Assembly (NCBI RefSeq): GCF_902833055.1
Contig: NZ_CADFEJ010000016.1
Location: forward strand, 103,039-167,038
Origin: Burkholderia territorii
Lineage (GTDB): Bacteria; Pseudomonadota; Gammaproteobacteria; Burkholderiales; Burkholderiaceae
Length of the DNA stretch: 64,000 nt
Reading direction: 5' to 3'
The number at the start of each line of letters is the position of its first letter. Within the stretch, counting starts at the first letter, position 1. The notes under the pieces are model-generated. The model was not told the DNA's origin and did not search any database. It was given only the letters and a program-made list of their open reading frames with translations. Shown here in pieces: positions 15,516 through 23,983 of this stretch. The position numbers were made by a program, and so were the translations under genes.

Positions 15516-16703
15516 ATGACTTCAATCACCGATTCGTTGCCGAACCCGGTCGCCGACGCGCCGAAGCCCGCGGCCGCCGCACGTGCGGCAGACGGTTTCG
15601 CGCTCGGCCTGCCGCCCCGCCCCGCGCTGCTGTCGCGCCGCGCGTGGCTCGCGCTCGTCGCGCTGTGCGTTGCGATCGGCATCGGCGTGCCGCTCGCCGC
15701 GCTGGTTGCGCCCGAAGCGAGCGCGTTCCATCTGTCCGCGTATGCGATGACGCTCGCCGGCAAGCTGATGTGCTACGCCATCGCCGCGCTCGCGCTCGAT
15801 CTCGTCTGGGGTTATTGCGGAATCCTGAGTCTCGGCCATGGCCTCTTCTTCGCGCTCGGCGGTTATGCGATCGGCATGTACCTGATGCGCGAGATCGGCC
15901 GCGACGGCAAGTACGGCAGCGACCTGCCCGACTTCATGGTGTTTCTCGACTGGCATCAACTGCCCTGGTACTGGAGCGGCACGCAGCATCTCGCCTGGGC
16001 GCTCGCGCTGGTCGTGCTCGTGCCGGCCGTGCTCGCGTGGGTGTTCGGTTTCTTCACGTTCCGCTCGCGCGTGAAGGGCGTGTACCTGTCGATCATCACG
16101 CAGGCGCTGACGTTCGCCGCGATGCTGCTGTTCTTTCGCAACGAGACGGGCTTCGGCGGCAACAACGGCTTCACCGATTTCAAGCGCATCGCCGGATTTC
16201 CGATCACGTCGCCCGGCACGCGCACCGTGCTGTTGCTGCTGACCTTCGCGACGCTCGTGCTCGCGTTCATCGCCGCGCGCGCGATCGTCACCAGCAAGCT
16301 CGGGCGCGTGGTCACCGCGGTGCGCGACGGCGAGACGCGGCTGATGTTCCTCGGCTACAGCCCGCTCGCGTACAAGCTGTTCGTATGGACGCTGTCGGCC
16401 GTGCTGTGCGCGATCGCGGGCGCGTTGTACGTGCCGCAGGTCGGCATCATCAACCCTGGCGAGATGTCGCCCGGCAACTCGATCGAGATGGCGATCTGGG
16501 TCGCGGTGGGCGGGCGCGGCACGCTGATCGGGCCGATCGTCGGCGCGTTCGCGGTGAACGGTGCGAAAAGCCTCTTTACCGCGTACTTCGCCGAATACTG
16601 GCTGTTCTTTCTCGGCCTGATCTTCGTGCTCGTGCCGCTGCTGTTGCCGCGCGGCATCATGGGCCTCGTCGACACGCTGCTCGCAAAAGGAAAACGCGCA
16701 TGA
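15516..16703 (+). CDS. urtC: Urea ABC transporter, permease UrtC
   Basis: A 395-residue LivM-type permease, the second membrane subunit. Hydrophobic segments begin about residue 45; LDLVWGYCGILSLGHGLFFALGGYAIGMYLM is the classic LivM/UrtC stretch, with the extra loop RDGKYGSDLPDFMVFLDW that distinguishes UrtC. The C-terminal GRGTLIGPIVGAFAVNGAKS loop is conserved. The start is one base after urtB ends, and its stop overlaps the urtD start by four bases (ATGA), so these subunits are translationally coupled. Confidence 0.94.
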   Translation: MTSITDSLPNPVADAPKPAAAARAADGFALGLPPRPALLSRRAWLALVALCVAIGIGVPLAALVAPEASAFHLSAYAMTLAGKLMCYAIAALALDLVWGYCGILSLGHGLFFALGGYAIGMYLMREIGRDGKYGSDLPDFMVFLDWHQLPWYWSGTQHLAWALALVVLVPAVLAWVFGFFTFRSRVKGVYLSIITQALTFAAMLLFFRNETGFGGNNGFTDFKRIAGFPITSPGTRTVLLLLTFATLVLAFIAARAIVTSKLGRVVTAVRDGETRLMFLGYSPLAYKLFVWTLSAVLCAIAGALYVPQVGIINPGEMSPGNSIEMAIWVAVGGRGTLIGPIVGAFAVNGAKSLFTAYFAEYWLFFLGLIFVLVPLLLPRGIMGLVDTLLAKGKRA

Positions 16704-17557
16704 ACGGCACGGCCCTCTACCAGTTCACGCCGCCGGCCGAGGACGAGCTGCTGACCGTCAGCGGCACCGCATCGATGAGCCGCGTGGTGCCACCCGGCAT
16801 CGACACGTCGCACGGCACGATCCTCTACCTCGAGGACATCGAGGTGAGCTTCGACGGCTTTCGCGCGCTGAACAAGCTGTCGCTCGCGATCGACGCGGGC
16901 GAGCTGCGCTGCGTGATCGGCCCGAACGGCGCGGGCAAGACGACGATGATGGACGTGATCACCGGCAAGACGCGCCCCGATGCGGGCAAGGTGTTTCTCG
17001 GCCAGACCATCGATCTCGCGCGGATGAGCGAACCCGAGATCGCACGCGCGGGCATCGGCCGCAAGTTCCAGAAGCCGACCGTGTTCGAGCAGCACCCGGT
17101 ATGGGAAAACCTCGAACTGGCGATGCAGACCGACAAGGGCTGGCTCGCGTCGCTGCGCGCGCGGCTCGACCGCGCCGCGCAGGCGAAGATCGAGGAGACG
17201 CTCGCGCTCATCGGCCTCGAAAGCGACGCTTATCGCGCGGCCGGCGAGCTGTCGCACGGGCAGAAACAGCGGCTCGAGATCGGCATGCTGCTGATGCAGC
17301 GCCCGGCGCTGCTGCTGCTCGACGAGCCGGCGGCCGGGATGACGGATCACGAAACGATGGAACTCGCGAAGCTGCTGAACACGCTGCGCGGCACCTGCTC
17401 GATGATGGTCGTCGAGCACGACATGGAGTTCGTCGCGGCGCTCGCCGGCGACACCGGCCGCGTGACGGTGATGGCCGAAGGCGCGGTGCTCGCGCAAGGC
17501 ACGCTCGACCAGGTCAAGCGCGACGACGCGGTGATCGAGTCTTACCTCGGACGGTAA
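16700..17557 (+). CDS. urtD: Urea ABC transporter, ATP-binding protein UrtD
   Basis: A 285-residue ABC ATPase of the LivG type. An N-terminal extension of about 40 residues precedes the core. Walker A is GPNGAGKTTMMDVITG near residue 75, the signature is ELSHGQKQRLEIGMLL and Walker B is ALLLLDEPAAGMT. UrtD differs from LivG in its ELSHGQKQ signature, as seen here. Overlaps urtC by ATGA and precedes urtE by four bases. Confidence 0.94.
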   Translation: MNGTALYQFTPPAEDELLTVSGTASMSRVVPPGIDTSHGTILYLEDIEVSFDGFRALNKLSLAIDAGELRCVIGPNGAGKTTMMDVITGKTRPDAGKVFLGQTIDLARMSEPEIARAGIGRKFQKPTVFEQHPVWENLELAMQTDKGWLASLRARLDRAAQAKIEETLALIGLESDAYRAAGELSHGQKQRLEIGMLLMQRPALLLLDEPAAGMTDHETMELAKLLNTLRGTCSMMVVEHDMEFVAALAGDTGRVTVMAEGAVLAQGTLDQVKRDDAVIESYLGR

Positions 17558-17561
17558 TCCC

Positions 17562-18254
17562 ATGCTGAAGATCGATGCACTGAACCAGTACTACGGCGGC
17601 AGCCACATCCTGCGCAACGTCACGCTGGCCGCCGACGAAGGCAAGCTCACCGTGCTGCTCGGCCGCAACGGCGTCGGCAAGAGCACGTTGCTGCGTTGCC
17701 TGATGGGTGTCGTCGCCGCGAAGAGCGGCAGCGTGTCGTGGCGCGGCACGGCGCTCGGCACGTTGCCGCCGTATGCGCGCGTCGCGGCCGGCCTCGCGTA
17801 CGTGCCGCAGGGCCGCGACATCTTTCCGCGCCTCACCGTCGAGGAGAACCTGCTCGTCGGCGCGGCAAGCCGCAAGGCGCCGTCGAAAGTGCCCGACCGC
17901 ATCTATGACCTGTTCCCGGTGCTGAAGGACATGCGCGCACGGCGCGGCGGCGACCTGTCGGGCGGCCAGCAGCAGCAGCTCGCGATCGGCCGCGCGCTGA
18001 TGAGCGAGCCGCAGTTGCTGATCCTCGACGAGCCCACCGAGGGCATCCAGCCGTCGATCATCCAGGACATCGGCCGCACGCTGCGCCAGCTCGTCGACGA
18101 ATCGAGGATGACCGTGCTGCTCGTCGAGCAGTATTACGACTTCGCGCGCTCGATCGCGGACCGTTACTGGGTGATGAGCCGCGGCGAGGTCATAGCGGGC
18201 GGCGACGCACACGACATGGAGACGAACGGCGTGCGCGAGCTGATCGCGGTGTAG
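17562..18254 (+). CDS. urtE: Urea ABC transporter, ATP-binding protein UrtE
   Basis: A 230-residue ABC ATPase of the LivF type. Walker A is GRNGVGKSTLLRCLMG, the signature is DLSGGQQQQLAIGRALM and Walker B is LLILDEPTEGIQPS; the YVPQGRDIFPRLTVEENLL segment is typical of UrtE. It completes the five-gene urea transporter. The urtE stop is followed by about 175 bases before ureD; no obvious terminator is present, so read-through into the urease genes is possible. Confidence 0.94.
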   Translation: MLKIDALNQYYGGSHILRNVTLAADEGKLTVLLGRNGVGKSTLLRCLMGVVAAKSGSVSWRGTALGTLPPYARVAAGLAYVPQGRDIFPRLTVEENLLVGAASRKAPSKVPDRIYDLFPVLKDMRARRGGDLSGGQQQQLAIGRALMSEPQLLILDEPTEGIQPSIIQDIGRTLRQLVDESRMTVLLVEQYYDFARSIADRYWVMSRGEVIAGGDAHDMETNGVRELIAV

Positions 18255-18430
18255 CGGCGCATACGGCACGCGATGACGTCGCCGCACGGCGCCGTCGATC
18301 GACGCATGCCGGACGAACTCCGGCATCGCGGCTGCCGTCGCTGTCGCTACGTTCGGCACCCCGCACACCCCGAGCGTGCCGTGTTGCGGTAGCATCCATG
18401 ATCACCGCGCCCCTCTGCTGCTTCCCGTCG

Positions 18431-19306
18431 ATGTCTGCCCTCGATTCCCACGCTCCGCTGTCCCGCCCCGCCGTCGCCAAGTCGTGGCGCGGCCGTCTCG
18501 AACTCGGCTTCGAACGGCACGGCGCGCGCACGACGCTCGTCCACCGGCTGCACGACGGCCCGCTGCGCGTGCAGCGGCCGCTGTATCCGGAAGGCGACGC
18601 GATCTGCCACGCCGTCATCGTTCACCCGCCGGGCGGCGTCGCGGGCGGCGACCGCCTCGACATCGACATCACGCTCGGCGGCGGCACGCACGCGGTGCTG
18701 ACGACGCCCGGCGCGACCAAGTGGTACAAGTCGAACGGCCTCGACGCGACGCAGCGCATCGGCATCACGGTCGGCGAGCACGCAAAGCTCGACTGGCTGC
18801 CGCAGAACAACCTGTTCTTCGACGCGGCGCACGCCTCGCTCGACTTCACGGTAAGGCTCGGCGCCGGCGCGAGCGCGATTGGCTGGGATACGACGCAGCT
18901 CGGCCGTCAGGCGGCCGGCGAAACGTGGTCGGCGGGGCGCATCGCATCGGGTTCGGCATTGGTCGATGCCGACGGACGGCCGCTATGGACCGAGCGCGCG
19001 CTGCTCGACGCGCACGATCCGCTGCGCGACGCGCTGCAGGGCCTCGCCGGCTTTCCCGTGTACGGCACCCTGTGGGCGGCCGGTGCCGCGTGCGATGCCG
19101 CGCTCGCGGAGGCCCTCGCCGCGCGGATGCCGTTCGACGACACACTGCGTGCGGGCGCGACCTGCGTGACGCCGGGCGTCGTGCTGGTGCGCGCGGTATC
19201 GACGTCGATGGAAACGCTGCAGCGTCACTTCACCGACTGCTGGCTTTACCTGCGACCGCTCGTGCACGGCGTCGACGCGCGGCCGCTGCGCCTCTGGCAG
19301 ACCTGA
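18431..19306 (+). CDS. ureD: Urease accessory protein UreD
   Basis: A 291-residue urease maturation scaffold that binds apo-urease with UreF and UreG during nickel and CO2 loading. Conserved blocks are RLELGFERHGARTTLVHRLHDGPLRVQRPLYPEG, VIVHPPGGVAGGDRL, ATKWYKSNG, LPQNNLFFDAAHA and SWHYRPL-equivalent RPLVHGVDARPLRLWQT at the end. The ATG at 18398 would add 11 residues, but a TAGCAT box at 18391-18396 looks more like a -10 element, so the ATG at 18431 is preferred. It precedes ureA by 236 bases containing a separate sigma-54 promoter, so ureD may be transcribed apart from ureABCEFG. Confidence 0.9.
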   Translation: MSALDSHAPLSRPAVAKSWRGRLELGFERHGARTTLVHRLHDGPLRVQRPLYPEGDAICHAVIVHPPGGVAGGDRLDIDITLGGGTHAVLTTPGATKWYKSNGLDATQRIGITVGEHAKLDWLPQNNLFFDAAHASLDFTVRLGAGASAIGWDTTQLGRQAAGETWSAGRIASGSALVDADGRPLWTERALLDAHDPLRDALQGLAGFPVYGTLWAAGAACDAALAEALAARMPFDDTLRAGATCVTPGVVLVRAVSTSMETLQRHFTDCWLYLRPLVHGVDARPLRLWQT

Positions 19307-19411
19307 GCGCGCGGCGCGCACGCACCGTTTCGGCGCGGCGGCGCCGCCCGCGTTGCCCATGATCCATGCATCGCGCACCACGATCGCGCATCGATGCCCG
19401 TTCCTCCGGCA

Positions 19412-19427
19412 TGGCACGCACCTTGCT
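19412..19427 (+). promoter_or_regulatory. Sigma-54 promoter of ureABCEFG
   Basis: TGGCACGCACCTTGCT fits the sigma-54 consensus TGGCACG-N4-TTGCW at every defined base. A GCACCA half-site of NtrC type lies upstream at 19375-19380. Transcription would start near 19437, about 105 bases before ureA. Confidence 0.82.
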
Positions 19428-19467
19428 GCTTACATAACGGCTACACGACGCACAAGAAACGGCGCGG

Positions 19468-19476
19468 TGCTACGAT
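19468..19476 (+). promoter_or_regulatory. Extended -10 element, second ureA promoter
   Basis: TGC-TACGAT is the same extended -10 sequence seen before chrA and lies 66 bases before the ureA ATG, downstream of the sigma-54 site. It could give basal urease expression under nitrogen excess. Confidence 0.35.
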
Positions 19477-19542
19477 GACCCGCGCCTCGGCCGGAAACCC
19501 CGCGCACCGATAAAAATTACGTTTTCCTGAACGACTGCCTTC

Positions 19543-19845
19543 ATGAAACTGACTCCCCGAGAAAAGGACAAGCTGCTGATCTTCACGGCGGCGCTGTTGG
19601 CCGAACGCCGCCGCGCGCGCGGGCTGAAGCTCAACTATCCGGAAGCGGTCGCGTTCATCACCGCCGCGCTGATGGAAGCCGCGCGCGACGGCAAGACCGT
19701 CGCCGAGGTGATGCACTACGGCACGACGCTGCTCACGCGCGACGACGTGATGGAAGGTGTGCCGGAGATGATCCCCGACATCCAGGTCGAGGCGACCTTC
19801 CCGGACGGCACCAAGCTCGTCACCGTCCACCACCCGATTCCGTGA
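19543..19845 (+). CDS. ureA: Urease gamma subunit
   Basis: A 100-residue protein, the standard size: MKLTPREKDKLLIFTAALLAERRRARGLKLNYPEAVAFI, with TVAEVMHYGTTLLTRDDVMEGVPEMIPDIQVEATFPDGTKLVTVHHPI. It forms the structural core of the (alpha-beta-gamma)3 urease that hydrolyses urea to ammonia and carbamate. Followed 13 bases later by ureB. Confidence 0.97.
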   Translation: MKLTPREKDKLLIFTAALLAERRRARGLKLNYPEAVAFITAALMEAARDGKTVAEVMHYGTTLLTRDDVMEGVPEMIPDIQVEATFPDGTKLVTVHHPIP

Positions 19846-19858
19846 CGAGGTAGCACGC

Positions 19859-20164
19859 ATGATCCCCGGCGAAATCCTCACCGACGACGGCGAGCACGAA
19901 CTGAACGCGGGCCGCGCGACGGTCTCGCTCGTCGTCGCGAACACCGGCGACCGCCCGGTGCAAGTCGGCTCGCATTACCACTTCTTCGAAGTCAACGACG
20001 CGCTGTCGTTCGACCGCGCGGTGGCGCGCGGCTTCCGGCTCAACATCGCGGCCGGCACGGCCGTGCGCTTCGAGCCGGGCCAGACGCGCACCGTCGAGCT
20101 CGTCGAGCTGGCCGGCGAGCGCGCCGTCTACGGTTTTCAGGGCAAGGTGATGGGGCCGCTGTAA
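19859..20164 (+). CDS. ureB: Urease beta subunit
   Basis: A 101-residue beta-barrel subunit. It opens MIPGEILTDDGEHELNAGR, followed by NTGDRPVQVGSHYHFFEVNDAL, GFRLNIAAGTAVRFEPGQTR and a terminal YGFQGKVMGPL, all diagnostic. The ribosome site GACGAGGT lies seven or so bases upstream. Part of the urease structural trio. Confidence 0.97.
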   Translation: MIPGEILTDDGEHELNAGRATVSLVVANTGDRPVQVGSHYHFFEVNDALSFDRAVARGFRLNIAAGTAVRFEPGQTRTVELVELAGERAVYGFQGKVMGPL

Positions 20165-20192
20165 GCGGCGCCCCGCTCTTCAGGAACAGCAC

Positions 20193-21899
20193 ATGACATT
20201 ACGCTTGAGCCGCCGCGCATACGCGGAAATGTTCGGGCCGACGACGGGCGACCGCGTGCGGCTCGCCGATACCGAACTGCTGATCGAGATCGAACGCGAC
20301 TTCACGACCTACGGCGAGGAAGTGAAATTCGGCGGCGGGAAGGTGATCCGCGACGGGATGGGCCAGTCGCAGCGGGTCGCCGCCGACGTGCCCGACACGA
20401 TCATCACGAACGCCGTGATCCTCGATCACTGGGGCATCGTGAAGGCCGACATCGCGATCAAGCATGGCCGCATCGCCGCGATCGGCAAGGCCGGCAATCC
20501 CGACATCCAGCCGGGCGTGACGATCGCGATCGGTGCGGCGACCGAAGTGATCGCCGGCGAAGGGCTGATCGTGACGGCCGGCGGCATCGACACGCACATC
20601 CACTTCATCAGCCCGCAGCAGATCGACGAGGCGCTCGCGTCGGGCGTCACGACGATGCTCGGCGGCGGCACCGGACCGGCCACCGGCACCAACGCGACGA
20701 CCTGCACGCCGGGCCCGTGGCACATGGAGCGGATGCTGCAGGCCGCCGACGGCTGGCCGATCAACCTCGGCTTCCTCGGCAAGGGCAACGCGAGCCTGCC
20801 GCAGCCGCTCGTCGAGCAGATCGCGGCCGGCGCGATCGGCCTGAAGCTGCATGAAGACTGGGGCACGACGCCCGCCGCGATCGACAACTGCCTGTCGGTC
20901 GCCGACGACACCGACACGCAGGTGGCGATCCACACCGACACGCTGAACGAAGGCGGCTTCGTCGAATCGACGGTCGCCGCGTTCAAGGGCCGCACGATCC
21001 ACACGTACCACACCGAAGGCGCGGGCGGCGGCCACGCACCCGACATCCTGAAGGTGTGCGGCGAGGCGAACGTGTTGCCGTCGTCGACCAATCCGACACG
21101 CCCGTACACGATCAACACGCTCGACGAACACCTCGACATGCTGATGGTGTGCCACCACCTCGATCCGTCAATCGCCGAGGATCTCGCGTTCGCCGAATCG
21201 CGGATCCGCCGCGAGACCATCGCGGCCGAGGACATCCTGCACGATCTCGGCGCGCTGTCGATGCTGTCGTCCGACTCGCAGGCGATGGGCCGCGTCGGCG
21301 AAGTGATCATCCGCACCTGGCAGACCGCGCACAAGATGAAGGTGCAGCGCGGCGCACTGCCGGAAGACGGCACGCGCAACGACAACTTTCGCGCGAAACG
21401 CTACGTCGCGAAGTACACGATCAACCCGGCGATCACGCATGGCATCGCACACGAAGTCGGTTCGATCGAGCCGGGCAAGTGGGCCGACCTCGTGCTGTGG
21501 GAGCCCGCGTTCTTCGGGATCAAGCCGTCGATGATCCTGAAGGGCGGGATGATCGCCATCGCGCAGATGGGCGATCCGAACGCGTCGATCCCGACGCCGC
21601 AGCCCGTCCACTACCGCGAGATGTTCGCCACGCGCGGCGGCGCGCTCGCCCGCACGTCGCTGACCTTCGTGTCGCAGATGGCGGCCGATGCGGGCATCGC
21701 CGAACGCTACGGCCTCGCAAAGCGCGTCGTGCCGGTGCGCAACTGCCGCAACGTGACGAAGGCCGACATGATCCACAACGCATGGCGTCCATCGATCAAC
21801 GTCGATCCCGAGACCTACGACGTGATCGCCGACGGCCAGTTGCTCACGTGCGAGCCGGCCACGGTGCTGCCGATGGCGCAGCGCTATTTCCTGTTCTGA
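20193..21899 (+). CDS. ureC: Urease alpha subunit (catalytic)
   Basis: A 568-residue amidohydrolase with the dinickel centre. All metal ligands are visible: the HxH in GGIDTHIHFISP, the carbamylated Lys in GAIGLKLHEDWG, His in VAIHTDTLNE and IHTYHTEGAGGGH, the flap Cys and His in MVCHHLDPSI, and the Asp in LSSDSQAMGR. The N-terminal MTLRLSRRAYAEMFGPTTGDRVRLADT is canonical. Length is normal. No substitutions at active-site positions were seen, so it should be functional once loaded by UreDEFG. Confidence 0.98.
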   Translation: MTLRLSRRAYAEMFGPTTGDRVRLADTELLIEIERDFTTYGEEVKFGGGKVIRDGMGQSQRVAADVPDTIITNAVILDHWGIVKADIAIKHGRIAAIGKAGNPDIQPGVTIAIGAATEVIAGEGLIVTAGGIDTHIHFISPQQIDEALASGVTTMLGGGTGPATGTNATTCTPGPWHMERMLQAADGWPINLGFLGKGNASLPQPLVEQIAAGAIGLKLHEDWGTTPAAIDNCLSVADDTDTQVAIHTDTLNEGGFVESTVAAFKGRTIHTYHTEGAGGGHAPDILKVCGEANVLPSSTNPTRPYTINTLDEHLDMLMVCHHLDPSIAEDLAFAESRIRRETIAAEDILHDLGALSMLSSDSQAMGRVGEVIIRTWQTAHKMKVQRGALPEDGTRNDNFRAKRYVAKYTINPAITHGIAHEVGSIEPGKWADLVLWEPAFFGIKPSMILKGGMIAIAQMGDPNASIPTPQPVHYREMFATRGGALARTSLTFVSQMAADAGIAERYGLAKRVVPVRNCRNVTKADMIHNAWRPSINVDPETYDVIADGQLLTCEPATVLPMAQRYFLF

Positions 21900-21917
21900 T
21901 TTCCGGTTTTTCGTTCC

Positions 21918-22514
21918 ATGCGCACCCTCGACAAACGCATTGCCCCGAACGTGAAGCTCGCTGCGTCGCTCGTCGCGCGTGCGCCGGCGCTCACGCTCGC
22001 GTATGACGCCCGCTGCAAGAGCCGCCTCGCGGCGACGCTCGACACCGGCGAGGACGTCGCGGTCCTGCTGCCGCGCGGCACCGTGCTGCGCGACGGCGAC
22101 GTGCTCGTCGCCGACGACGGCGCACTCGTGCGCGTCGCCGCGGCGCACGAGACCGTGCTGCTCGTGCGTGCCGCCGATGCGCTCACGCTGATGCGCGCCG
22201 CGTATCACCTCGGCAACCGTCACACGCCGGTCGAGATCGGCGACGGCTATCTGAAGCTCGAAGCCGATCCGGTGCTTGCGGACATGCTGCGCCGGCTCGG
22301 CACGCAAGTCGAAGAAACCAGCGCACCGTTCCAGCCGGAAGCCGGTGCATACGGCGGTGGTCACAAGCACGGGCACGACGCGACGTTCGCGGAGGATTAC
22401 GCGCTCGCGCAGCAGGTATTCGGCGAACATCACGGCCACTCGCACTCGCACGATCACGATCATCAGCATGGTCCGGGCTGCTCGCACGGCCACCACGGGC
22501 ATGACCACCACTGA
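21918..22514 (+). CDS. ureE: Urease nickel metallochaperone UreE
   Basis: A 198-residue UreE. The N-terminal peptide-binding domain is followed by the ferredoxin-like nickel domain containing AYHLGNRHTPVEIG, where the conserved His lies. The C-terminal 50 residues are strongly His-rich (GEHHGHSHSHDHDHQHGPG and more), giving nickel storage capacity. The gene ends inside ureF: the ureF ATG at 22501 overlaps the last codons of the His tail by 14 bases. It delivers nickel to UreG. Confidence 0.95.
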   Translation: MRTLDKRIAPNVKLAASLVARAPALTLAYDARCKSRLAATLDTGEDVAVLLPRGTVLRDGDVLVADDGALVRVAAAHETVLLVRAADALTLMRAAYHLGNRHTPVEIGDGYLKLEADPVLADMLRRLGTQVEETSAPFQPEAGAYGGGHKHGHDATFAEDYALAQQVFGEHHGHSHSHDHDHQHGPGCSHGHHGHDHH

Positions 22515-23181
22515 ACTCGTCGCGCTGCTGCATCTCGCGTCGCCGGCGCTGCCGATCGGCGCGTTCAGCTATTCGCAGGGACTCGAAGCCGCGCTCGACG
22601 CGAACCTGATCCGCGACGCCGACACCGCGCGCGACTGGATCGCGAGCGGACTGACCGACGTGCTCGCGCACGGCGAGCTGCCGTTCCTCGCGCACCAGCT
22701 CGCGCGCTGGCACGCGCACGACGCCGATGCGCTCGTGCGCGAGAACGCGTGGTTCGTCGCGAGCCGCGAATCGTCGGAACTGCGTCGCGAAACCGAACAG
22801 ATGGGCTGGTCGCTCGCGCAACTTTGCGCGTCGCTCGAATGGGGCGATGCCGAGCGCCGCGCGACGCTCGCGTCGCTGTCACCGATCGCGCTGCCGACGG
22901 CGTTCGCCTATGCGGCGGCCGCGCAAGACGCGGGCGCCGACGCGACGCTCGCCGCCTACGCATTCGGCTGGGTCGAGAACCAGACGTCCGCCGCGCTGAA
23001 AGCGGTGCCGCTCGGCCAGCTCGCCGGCCAGCGCATCATCGTCGCGCTGCGCGGCGCGATCGACGCCGCCGTGCGCCGCGCGCTCGCCACGCCGCCCGAC
23101 GCCATCAACACGTTCGCGCCGCAGCTCGGCATCCTGTCGGCGCGGCACGAATCCCAGTATTCGCGGTTATTCCGCTCCTGA
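22501..23181 (+). CDS. ureF: Urease accessory protein UreF
   Basis: A 226-residue all-helical protein acting as a GTPase-activity gate for UreG in the urease activation complex. Conserved features: LLHLASPALPIGAFSYSQGLEAAL at the N-terminus, DWIASGLTDVLAHGELPFL, and the C-terminal QLGILSARHESQYSRLFRS. It overlaps ureE by 14 bases and is followed 14 bases later by ureG. Confidence 0.95.
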   Translation: MTTTELVALLHLASPALPIGAFSYSQGLEAALDANLIRDADTARDWIASGLTDVLAHGELPFLAHQLARWHAHDADALVRENAWFVASRESSELRRETEQMGWSLAQLCASLEWGDAERRATLASLSPIALPTAFAYAAAAQDAGADATLAAYAFGWVENQTSAALKAVPLGQLAGQRIIVALRGAIDAAVRRALATPPDAINTFAPQLGILSARHESQYSRLFRS

Positions 23182-23195
23182 ACAAGATCCACGCC

Positions 23196-23843
23196 ATGAA
23201 TGCACCTGCTCTCTCCCCCACCCGCCGCACGAAGAAACTGCCGCCGCTGCGTGTCGGCATCGGCGGCCCGGTCGGCTCCGGCAAGACCACGCTGCTCGAA
23301 ATGCTGTGCAAGGCGATGCGCGAGCGCTACGACCTCGTCGCGATCACGAACGACATCTATACGAAGGAAGACCAGCGCCTGCTGACGGTCGCGGGCGCAC
23401 TGCCCGAGGAACGCATCATGGGCGTCGAGACGGGCGGCTGCCCGCACACCGCGATCCGGGAGGATGCGTCGATCAACCTCGAGGCCGTCGACCGGATGCT
23501 GTCGCGCTTCCCCGACGCCGACATCGTGTTCATCGAATCGGGCGGCGACAATCTCGCGGCCACGTTCAGCCCCGAGCTGTCGGACCTGACGATCTACGTG
23601 ATCGACGTCGCGGGCGGCGAGAAGATTCCGCGCAAGGGCGGCCCCGGCATCACGAAGTCCGACCTGCTCGTGATCAACAAGACGGACCTCGCGCCGCTCG
23701 TCGGCGCGAACCTCGACGTGATGGCGTCCGACACGAAGAAGATGCGCGGCGAGCGGCCTTACGTGATGACGAACCTGAAGGCGCTTGAAGGCGTCGCGGA
23801 CGTGATCGCGTTCATCGAGAAGAAGGGATTGTTGACGGTTTGA
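23196..23843 (+). CDS. ureG: Urease accessory GTPase UreG
   Basis: A 215-residue SIMIBI GTPase that drives nickel insertion into urease. P-loop GGPVGSGKTTLLEML near residue 25, TNDIYTKEDQRLL, the nickel-binding CPH motif in GVETGGCPHTAIREDAS, FIESGGDNLAATFSPEL, and the guanine-specificity NKTD. The start at 23196 gives MNAPALSPTRRTKKLPPLRVGIG. Last gene of the urease operon. Confidence 0.97.
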   Translation: MNAPALSPTRRTKKLPPLRVGIGGPVGSGKTTLLEMLCKAMRERYDLVAITNDIYTKEDQRLLTVAGALPEERIMGVETGGCPHTAIREDASINLEAVDRMLSRFPDADIVFIESGGDNLAATFSPELSDLTIYVIDVAGGEKIPRKGGPGITKSDLLVINKTDLAPLVGANLDVMASDTKKMRGERPYVMTNLKALEGVADVIAFIEKKGLLTV

Positions 23844-23920
23844 ATAACTGTCCGGGCAGGCACTGCAAGGCCATTGCGGGCGCAGAGGCGCGTGCGCTGC
23901 CGAAAGGTCCCTTGGCGACA

Positions 23921-23950
23921 TTGTGCATTCGGTTGCCCCTGGGCTAGGAT
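23921..23950 (+). promoter_or_regulatory. Promoter of the hcp effector islet
   Basis: TTGTGC (23921-23926) and TAGGAT (23945-23950) with an 18-base spacer; start of transcription near 23957, immediately at the hairpin that covers the ribosome site. Confidence 0.5.
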
Positions 23951-23955
23951 CGGTT

Positions 23956-23975
23956 CCTTACATTTACCTGTAAGG
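23956..23975 (+). promoter_or_regulatory. Leader hairpin covering the hcp ribosome-binding site
   Basis: CCTTACA / TGTAAGG is a perfect 7-base inverted repeat with a 6-base loop. Its 3' arm contains the TAAGGA ribosome site of hcp (ATG at 23984). As RNA it would hide the ribosome site; as DNA it is also a good operator. Which role applies is not decided by sequence. Confidence 0.5.
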
Positions 23976-23983
23976 ATTTCGAA

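Noticed and set aside
18382..18396. Match to the ops/JUMPstart element (GCGGTAGCAT) before ureD
   Set aside because: A lone partial match before a urease gene and not before any polysaccharide operon; it is better read as part of a promoter.
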